Assembly (NCBI GenBank): GCA_937983305.1
Contig: CALKAJ010000209.1
Span: forward strand, 1 to 10,581
Source: an uncultured Ignavibacteriota bacterium
Lineage (GTDB): Bacteria > Bacteroidota > Ignavibacteria > Tepidaquicellales > Tepidaquicellaceae
DNA: 10,581 nucleotides
Direction of reading: 5' to 3'
The position numbers and the translations under genes are program-made. Under the pieces are notes generated by a model, which saw only the letters and a program-made list of their open reading frames with translations, did no database searches and was not told the origin of the DNA. Shown piece after piece: positions 5,138-10,581 of the stretch; position 1 is the first letter of the stretch; each line of letters opens with the position of its first letter.

Positions 5138-6511
5138 ATGAATAGAATAATATTTATTTTTTTTGTTGTTTTCTTTCTCTCTACGGGAAATATATTTTCG
5201 CAGGAAAACACTGATTTAATTCCTTTCCGTAAAGGCGAAAAGTGGGGATTCAGCAATAGAATTAAAAATATTGTTGTCGAACCTAAATACGATTTTGTTT
5301 GGACTTATGCAGGTGGGCTCGCAAAAGTAAATACCGGCGGTTTGATTCTGGATATAGGTTTTGTATCAGGTGGAAAATTTGGCTTCATTGACGAAACGGG
5401 CTCTGAGATAATACCTTTAAAATATGATTTTGCAGGAGATTTTAATAATGGGTTTGCAATTGTAAATATCGGCGGAAAAGAAAATGATTTTGGCTTCATT
5501 CAGGGTGGTAAATGGGGGTTCTGTGATAAATCGGGCAAAGAAATTATCGCTTTAAAATACGAAGCAGTTGGTGAATTTGTTGATGGTCTTGCGGCAGTAA
5601 AATATAATGGCAAATGGGGATTTATTAATACTGCAGGAATAGAAATAATTCCTTATAAATATGATGTAGTTCATAATTTTAAAGAGGGATTTTCAAGGGT
5701 TAATTCAGGTGCTAAAGTTGGTATTTATGGAGGTATGACAGGCGGTGTATGGGGAATCTGTAATAAAGAGGGAATGGAAGTTGTTCCTGTTAAATATGAT
5801 GATGCCGGAGATTTTGTTGAAGGTTTTTCATTAGTAAAATCAGAAGGTAAATTCGGGTTTGTTAATAAAACCGGAAAAGTAATTATTCCTATTATTTACG
5901 AAGATGTATTAGAGTTTAAAGAAGAACTTGCTTTTGCAAAGATTAATGATAAATATGGATTCATTAATAAAAAAGGAGATGAAATAATTCCTTTTAAATA
6001 TGACTTCGCAGGAAATTTCTCTGAAGGATTGGCAAAGATAGGTATTAACGGAAAATACGGATTTATTGATAAAACCGGGGAATTAATTATTCCTTTAAAA
6101 TATGACGATGCTACTGATTATTGTGAAGGTCTTGCAGGTGTAAAAATGAATGAAAAATACGGTTTTATTGATAAGTCAGGCAATGAGATTATATCGTTTA
6201 AGTATGACGATGTTTTTCCTTTTTTTGAAGGACGTGCTGAGGTTATATTAAACAATAAGTTTGGCTTTATTGATAAGTCTGGTAGAGAAATAGTATCTGT
6301 GAAATATGATTATCTGACAGATATTTATGAAGGGTGTATCAGGGCAAAAATTAACAGTTTATATTTCGGGTATGTAGATAAAAACGGAAAGGAAATTATT
6401 CCGTTTAAATATGAAGATGCACGAGAATTTAATAAGGGAATTGCGGCCGTAAAATATAACGGGAGATGGGGCTATATTGATAAGAAAGGAACTGAATTTT
6501 GGGAGGAGTAG
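5138..6511 (+). CDS. Exported WG-repeat protein (12 repeats)
   Basis: Residues 1-22 are a signal peptide (ends IFSQ). The rest is about 12 WG (KWG) repeats of 33-45 residues, each following GKWGFIDKSGKEIIPFKYD followed by a short segment and EGLAxVK. The last repeat is cut short at FWEE, with no sorting domain. Repeats 2, 3 and 5 are preceded by an inserted Gly-rich stretch (VNTGGL..., VNIGGK..., VNSGAK...), making those units about 10 residues longer. WG repeats probably build a beta-structured binding surface in exported proteins; the ligand is unknown. The start at 5138 gives a good signal peptide. It ends with TAG, so TAG serves as a normal stop in this genome. Confidence 0.9.
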   Translation: MNRIIFIFFVVFFLSTGNIFSQENTDLIPFRKGEKWGFSNRIKNIVVEPKYDFVWTYAGGLAKVNTGGLILDIGFVSGGKFGFIDETGSEIIPLKYDFAGDFNNGFAIVNIGGKENDFGFIQGGKWGFCDKSGKEIIALKYEAVGEFVDGLAAVKYNGKWGFINTAGIEIIPYKYDVVHNFKEGFSRVNSGAKVGIYGGMTGGVWGICNKEGMEVVPVKYDDAGDFVEGFSLVKSEGKFGFVNKTGKVIIPIIYEDVLEFKEELAFAKINDKYGFINKKGDEIIPFKYDFAGNFSEGLAKIGINGKYGFIDKTGELIIPLKYDDATDYCEGLAGVKMNEKYGFIDKSGNEIISFKYDDVFPFFEGRAEVILNNKFGFIDKSGREIVSVKYDYLTDIYEGCIRAKINSLYFGYVDKNGKEIIPFKYEDAREFNKGIAAVKYNGRWGYIDKKGTEFWEE

Positions 6512-6522
6512 AATTATTTTAT

Positions 6523-6547
6523 AAACTTCCCGTTATTATTGAAGTTT
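6523..6547 (+). terminator. Stem-loop downstream of the WG-repeat gene
   Basis: AAACTTC (6523-6529) pairs perfectly with GAAGTTT (6541-6547) across an 11-base loop, starting 12 bases after the TAG at 6509-6511. The position is that of a transcript end, but there is no clean T run after the stem. It could protect the 3' end or be a weak terminator. Confidence 0.35.
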
Positions 6548-6772
6548 GACTTCTTAATCATCTTATGTAATTTTACAATGTATTATAGATTTAAGTATTA
6601 ATTTATTGAAAAATATTTTTTATATTTGGGTATAACAGATATAATTTGAATTTTAGAACTTATTGTTCACTTCCTTTTTGCTTTTTTGTAAACAGGATTT
6701 TTTGTTGCATTTTCCTGCGGGGAGGTATTTTATAAAAAATGAAAAATTTATTAATTAAATATTTTAAAACTT

Positions 6773-8776
6773 ATGAAAAAATATTTTTTTCTACTTTTTA
6801 TTTTAGCGGTTTCAGGCAGTAATTTATATTCACAGTGGGTTCAAAGCAGTTCAGGTATTAACGGAGGTATTGTTCGGGCAATGATGACTGACGGGAACAA
6901 ATTATTTGCGGGTACTATAAGCGGGATTTTTTATTCAAACGATAATGCGGCGAGCTGGAATTTTACGAATCAGTTTACGGCTGATGTTTATTCGATGTGC
7001 TCTAAGAGCGGTGTACTTTTTGCCGGAACAGGCGGCTATGGCGTTCTTAAGTCAGTTGATAACGGGCTCAACTGGACTGAGACATCTTTGTATGGTACTA
7101 CGGTATATAGCGTTTATGGTATGGCGGCGACTTCCGACAGAGTTTTTGCAGGTGTTGATGTTGAAGGAATTTATTATTCGGCGGATAACGGAGAAAACTG
7201 GATTAAGTCATCTATGCCTAACAGGGCAGTGAAAGCTTTGGTTGCAAACGGTAACACTTTATTTGCCGGAACGGAAACCTATGGCGTTTATATTTCAACG
7301 AACAACGGCACAACCTGGACACAGTCTTCATTGAATAATAAAACTATTTTATCTTTAGCGGTAAATGGTAATTACGTTTTTGCAGGTTACGACGGCGGAA
7401 TATATGTTTCATCTAACGGCGGTACAAGCTGGACACTTTCTTCGACTTTCCCGACTAATACGGTTCGGGCAATTCATCACGACGGTTCAAAACTTCTTGC
7501 CGGAACAATTGACGGTTTATATATTTCAACGAATAACGGCTCGACTTGGTCGCCAAAATATTTATCTTTGACTATTAATAATATTAAATCAATAGGCAGT
7601 GTTTTATTTTTAGGGGCGGGTTACAGTGGAGTTTACTCTTCAACAAATTCGGGTGTTAACTGGTATAAATCTACAACGTTTACAGGATATCATTTTAATT
7701 GTATTTATAATGACGGTACTAATCTTTTTGCAGGGTCAATTGAGGGTTTGTATAAGTCAACTAATCAGGGTGCAAACTGGACAAGAACTACAGTTTATTA
7801 TTCTCCGATATTTTCTATAATTTCCGATGGGCAGAATTTTGCCTGCGGTTTTAATAATTTCGGAGTTTATTATTCGAGCAATGGCGGGACGAACTGGACG
7901 CAGTCGTCAATGAATAATAAAAATGTTTATGCTCTTACTAAAAACGGAACTACTTTTTTTGCAGGGACGCATAATAGCGGAATTTATATTTCTTCAAATT
8001 ACGGAGTTAACTGGACTCAGTCTTCGCTGAATAATAAAACTGTTAAGAGTTTTACGGTTATGAATAATGTGATTTATGCAGGTACTCAGGGATATGGAAT
8101 TTATTCTTCTTCGGATAACGGTGCGAGCTGGCTTCAGACAGGAAATACTTCTGAGGATGTGACAGCACTTTTTTCGACTAACGGGAATTTATATGCCGGT
8201 ACTGCATTTCACGGGATTTTTATTTCAAGTAATAATGGTGCGAACTGGTCGCAAAGAATTGGTACTACGAAAGTGAAATCGCTTTATGTTTCTTATCCGA
8301 ATATTTTAGTAGGTACTTATGATAAAGGAATCTATGTTTCGTCGAATAACGGTTCGAACTGGATTTTCAGAAATCAGGGTTTGGGAGACCAGAGCGTAAG
8401 AGGTATTACTGTTTTTAATAATTATGTTTATGCGGCGACTTATGGTTCGGAAATCTGGAAACGTTTGCTTTCGGAAACAGTTGGTGTTGAGGCGATTACG
8501 AGTGAGGTGCCAACTGAATTTGTGCTTGAGCAAAATTATCCAAATCCGTTTAATTCAATGACAAATGTTAAGTTTAAAGTTGCAAGTTCAAAGTTTATCA
8601 AGTTAGTTGTATATGATTTGCTTGGAAGGGAAGTGAGGACACTTGTGAATGAGGCATTGCAGGCGGGTACTTATCAAGTCAGGTTTGATGCAGGTGATTT
8701 GCCGAGCGGAATTTATTTTTATCAGTTAAGAACTGACAATTTTTCGGAAACTAAGAAATTAATATTAATTAAATAA
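6773..8776 (+). CDS. T9SS-secreted BNR/sortilin-like beta-propeller repeat protein
   Basis: This is a secreted or cell-surface protein carried by the type IX system. Residues 1-21 are a Sec signal peptide (ends LYSQ). Residues about 22-570 hold about 13 units of roughly 42 residues, each with the signature LFAGTxxxGxYxSxNNGxxWTQSSLNN, the 'photosystem II stability/sortilin/BNR'-like repeat that folds into beta-propellers. The C-terminal 89 residues (579-667) are a complete T9SS type A sorting domain: YPNPFN at 589-594, then YDLLGREVRTLVNE, AGTYQVRFDA, LPSGIYFYQL and a basic KKLILIK end. The ligand is unknown; such proteins are often adhesins or carbohydrate-related. It is followed after 23 bp by a paralogue. 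The 261 bp before it contain no other gene I would support. The start was chosen for the signal peptide; no Shine-Dalgarno sequence is at the normal distance. Confidence 0.92.
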   Translation: MKKYFFLLFILAVSGSNLYSQWVQSSSGINGGIVRAMMTDGNKLFAGTISGIFYSNDNAASWNFTNQFTADVYSMCSKSGVLFAGTGGYGVLKSVDNGLNWTETSLYGTTVYSVYGMAATSDRVFAGVDVEGIYYSADNGENWIKSSMPNRAVKALVANGNTLFAGTETYGVYISTNNGTTWTQSSLNNKTILSLAVNGNYVFAGYDGGIYVSSNGGTSWTLSSTFPTNTVRAIHHDGSKLLAGTIDGLYISTNNGSTWSPKYLSLTINNIKSIGSVLFLGAGYSGVYSSTNSGVNWYKSTTFTGYHFNCIYNDGTNLFAGSIEGLYKSTNQGANWTRTTVYYSPIFSIISDGQNFACGFNNFGVYYSSNGGTNWTQSSMNNKNVYALTKNGTTFFAGTHNSGIYISSNYGVNWTQSSLNNKTVKSFTVMNNVIYAGTQGYGIYSSSDNGASWLQTGNTSEDVTALFSTNGNLYAGTAFHGIFISSNNGANWSQRIGTTKVKSLYVSYPNILVGTYDKGIYVSSNNGSNWIFRNQGLGDQSVRGITVFNNYVYAATYGSEIWKRLLSETVGVEAITSEVPTEFVLEQNYPNPFNSMTNVKFKVASSKFIKLVVYDLLGREVRTLVNEALQAGTYQVRFDAGDLPSGIYFYQLRTDNFSETKKLILIK

Positions 8777-8799
8777 TTATTAAATAAAATTAAAGAGAT

Positions 8800-10572
8800 A
8801 TGAAAAAAATTACAAATTTAATGTTTGCGGTTTCTCTTATTGTTTTTTTATTTTCAAGTTATACTAATTCCACAGCTCAGTGGAATCAAACAGGCGGTAT
8901 TGTTGATAAAAGTGTTTTTTCATTATTGATTAACGGCGGTACAGTTTATATGGGCACGAGTGACAGCGGTGTTTATCGCTCATCAGATAACGGAGTTACG
9001 TGGATAAAAAGCGGATTGGATAACAGGAAAATCTGGTCGTTGGCTGTTTCCGGTTCTTATATTTTTGCTGCTACAGACAGCAAAATATGGAGAAGCGGCG
9101 ATGGAGGTTTGAACTGGTCTTCTTTATCCATAAATGCTTCTGTATATAATTTGCATACAAGCGGCTCAAGTATTTATGCTTCTTTAAACGGTTCTGCTCC
9201 GAGCGTATATATCTCAACTAATAATGGGAGCAATTGGTATGGCACATATGGTATGGTTCAGAATGCAACTTGTGTGGTTGCAAGCGGAAGTGTTTTAGCG
9301 GGTACGATGAATGGCGTGTATGAAAATATCCCTCCGTCATATACGTGGACAAAAATTGGATTAGACGGTATGACCATTAACTGTATGACGTTAAGCAGCG
9401 GGACTACTTATATCGGAACAAATGGTATTTATAAATTCAGTGGTGTTAATTTTGTTTCATTGGGGTTGACCGGTAAATCAGTATTGTCAATTTATGTATC
9501 CGGTTCAAATGTGTATGCGGGAACATCTGACGGAGTTTGGATTTCCTCCAATGGCGGAAGTAACTGGACTCGTTCATCTTTGATACAAACTGTTAATGCT
9601 GTTGCAGGGAGCGGAAGTACAATTTTTGCAGGAACGTCCAATTACGGTGTTTATCGCTCAACGGATAATGGTGTTACGTGGACTCAAATGGTTTTTTATA
9701 ATAATGTTATAAGGACGTTATATTCCAGCGGTAGTACTATTTTTGGAGGTACGAGCAACAGAGGTGTTCTTTATTCATCGAATAGTGGTAACAGCTGGAC
9801 ACAAACCTCGCTCAAAAATATTGAGATAAGGTCTTTTGTTTCTAACGGAGGAACTATTTTAGCAGGTTCAGGCGGAAGTGGTATTTATCGTTCAACTAAC
9901 AACGGTACAAACTGGGTACTTACTAATCTTCCTCCTTCTGTTGTTCATCATCTTCAATATTTTAACCCCAATAATAGTTATTTTGCAGGCACAGTATGGC
10001 AGCCACTCGATAATGCTTTCAGCGGTGGTGTTTGGCGTTCAACAGATAATGGTATCAATTGGACTCCTACTTCCTTAAATTATCAGACAGTTCATGCTGT
10101 TATTTCTAACGGGAACAATTTATATGCGGGTACTGACAGCAATGGAATATACCGTTCAACAAATAATGGTACAAATTGGGTGCAAACAGCATTAAATAAT
10201 AAGTCTGTTCGTTCGTTTGCCATTCTTGGTTCAGCAATTGTTGCGGGTACTGAGTCAAGCGGAATTTATATTTCGTCTGACAATGGTTCGAGCTGGAATC
10301 AAACACAATTAAATAATACTTCAGTAAGGGCAATTGTTACTTCAGGAAATATTATTATTGCAGGAACTGCGAATGACGGGATTTATTTATCTTCTGACGG
10401 TGGTGTTAACTGGGTTCAGAAGAATCAAGGTTTCTCAACAAGCTTTCCAATTAATGCTCTTTTGCTTTCAAGTAATTATCTTATTGCAGGTGCAGGTAAT
10501 TCTTCGATGTGCTGGTCAAGGGAGTTCAGTGAGATTATTAGTGTTAAGAGTATTTCAACAGAGGTGCCTTAG
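8800..10572 (+). CDS. BNR/sortilin-like propeller repeat protein, paralogue lacking its T9SS domain in this frame
   Basis: This is a 590-aa paralogue of the preceding gene. A signal peptide (1-27, ends STAQ) is followed by about 13 propeller repeats with the same GxYRSTNNGxxWxxxxLNN pattern. Repeats 4 and 5 are divergent (YENIPPSYTW and YKFSGVNF lack the S-x-N-x-G core). After the last repeat the chain keeps the same junction as its neighbour (KSISTEVP against EAITSEVP), then ends at TAG (10570-10572). The neighbour continues there into the T9SS sorting domain. The nine in-frame bases after the TAG read Gly-Tyr-Ser, typical of the beginning of such domains (VP-x-GYSL...). The product as read should be exported to the periplasm but not cross the outer membrane by T9SS. 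It probably shares a transcript with the upstream gene (23-bp gap). Whether this is intact, mutated or a sequence error cannot be decided because the window ends 9 bases later. Confidence 0.85.
   Translation: MKKITNLMFAVSLIVFLFSSYTNSTAQWNQTGGIVDKSVFSLLINGGTVYMGTSDSGVYRSSDNGVTWIKSGLDNRKIWSLAVSGSYIFAATDSKIWRSGDGGLNWSSLSINASVYNLHTSGSSIYASLNGSAPSVYISTNNGSNWYGTYGMVQNATCVVASGSVLAGTMNGVYENIPPSYTWTKIGLDGMTINCMTLSSGTTYIGTNGIYKFSGVNFVSLGLTGKSVLSIYVSGSNVYAGTSDGVWISSNGGSNWTRSSLIQTVNAVAGSGSTIFAGTSNYGVYRSTDNGVTWTQMVFYNNVIRTLYSSGSTIFGGTSNRGVLYSSNSGNSWTQTSLKNIEIRSFVSNGGTILAGSGGSGIYRSTNNGTNWVLTNLPPSVVHHLQYFNPNNSYFAGTVWQPLDNAFSGGVWRSTDNGINWTPTSLNYQTVHAVISNGNNLYAGTDSNGIYRSTNNGTNWVQTALNNKSVRSFAILGSAIVAGTESSGIYISSDNGSSWNQTQLNNTSVRAIVTSGNIIIAGTANDGIYLSSDGGVNWVQKNQGFSTSFPINALLLSSNYLIAGAGNSSMCWSREFSEIISVKSISTEVP
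10570..10572 (+). other. In-frame TAG at the boundary of the expected T9SS sorting domain
   Basis: The codons read GAG GTG CCT TAG GGA TAT TCT. Replacing TAG by AAG gives EVPKGYS, a common lead-in to the YPNPFN sorting domain in this group of bacteria. The stop thus occupies one residue position and the frame appears open on both sides, as expected for a single-base nonsense change. The remainder lies outside the window. Confidence 0.55.
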
Positions 10573-10581
10573 GGATATTCT

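Noticed and set aside
6628..6651. Bacteroidota-type promoter with two TTTG elements before the first propeller gene
   Set aside because: The -7 box does not have the TAnnTTTG arrangement (it is off by one base), so the match is no better than chance in AT-rich DNA.
6773..10572. CRISPR-like or tandem DNA repeat array in the propeller genes
   Set aside because: The repeated segments are coding, diverged at the DNA level and in protein register of about 42 residues. They are protein repeats, not an array with spacers.
10570..10572. Reassigned TAG codon (alternative genetic code)
   Set aside because: The WG-repeat gene ends naturally with TAG at a short repeat end, and no other gene here contains an internal TAG.

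Overview
The window is AT-rich and reads like a genome from the Bacteroidota/Chlorobiota/Ignavibacteriota group. The best evidence is the C-terminal type IX secretion (T9SS) sorting domain of the gene ending at 8776, with its YPNPFN motif, YDLLGREVRTLVNE block and LPSGIYFYQL ending. That style is typical of Ignavibacteria-like organisms. Supporting evidence is the general lack of Shine-Dalgarno sequences and the many exported repeat proteins (WG repeats, a Fib_succ_major domain, BNR-like propeller repeats). The phylum is inferred; there is no marker gene here.

Region 1 (1-3441) is the most interesting part. It is a compact operon for a cysteine-repeat, radical-SAM-modified peptide (RiPP-type) of the CXXX-repeat class. 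Four genes lie on the + strand. The first is a 156-aa precursor with a twin-arginine-like N-terminus and two arrays of C-X-X-X units (11 and 7 units, 21 Cys in total). The second is a radical SAM/SPASM enzyme with a complete SAM-cluster motif. The third is a SPASM-bearing partner that lacks the SAM-cluster motif. The fourth is a 102-aa accessory protein. The last three overlap by 4 and 17 bp, so they are almost certainly co-translated. No RiPP transporter or peptidase gene is present in the cluster, and the Tat-like leader offers an alternative route of export. The 287 bp upstream are non-coding and dense in inverted and direct repeats. A hairpin followed by a T run (3404-3441) may end the operon.

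Region 2 (3523-6511) holds exported proteins of unknown role. A TPR lipoprotein-like or periplasmic protein lies on the - strand. Divergent from it, on the + strand, are a Fib_succ_major-domain protein and a 12-repeat WG protein, 31 bp apart.

Region 3 (6512-10581) holds two tandem paralogues, each with about 13 BNR/sortilin-like propeller repeats and a signal peptide. They are separated by 23 bp. The first carries a full T9SS sorting domain. The second is stopped by an in-frame TAG exactly at the junction where the sorting domain should begin. The nine bases left in the window after it (Gly-Tyr-Ser) look like the start of that missing domain. This is therefore either a real nonsense mutation, a separated domain or a sequence error.

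The three regions look functionally independent, apart from a shared theme of exported, repeat-built proteins.
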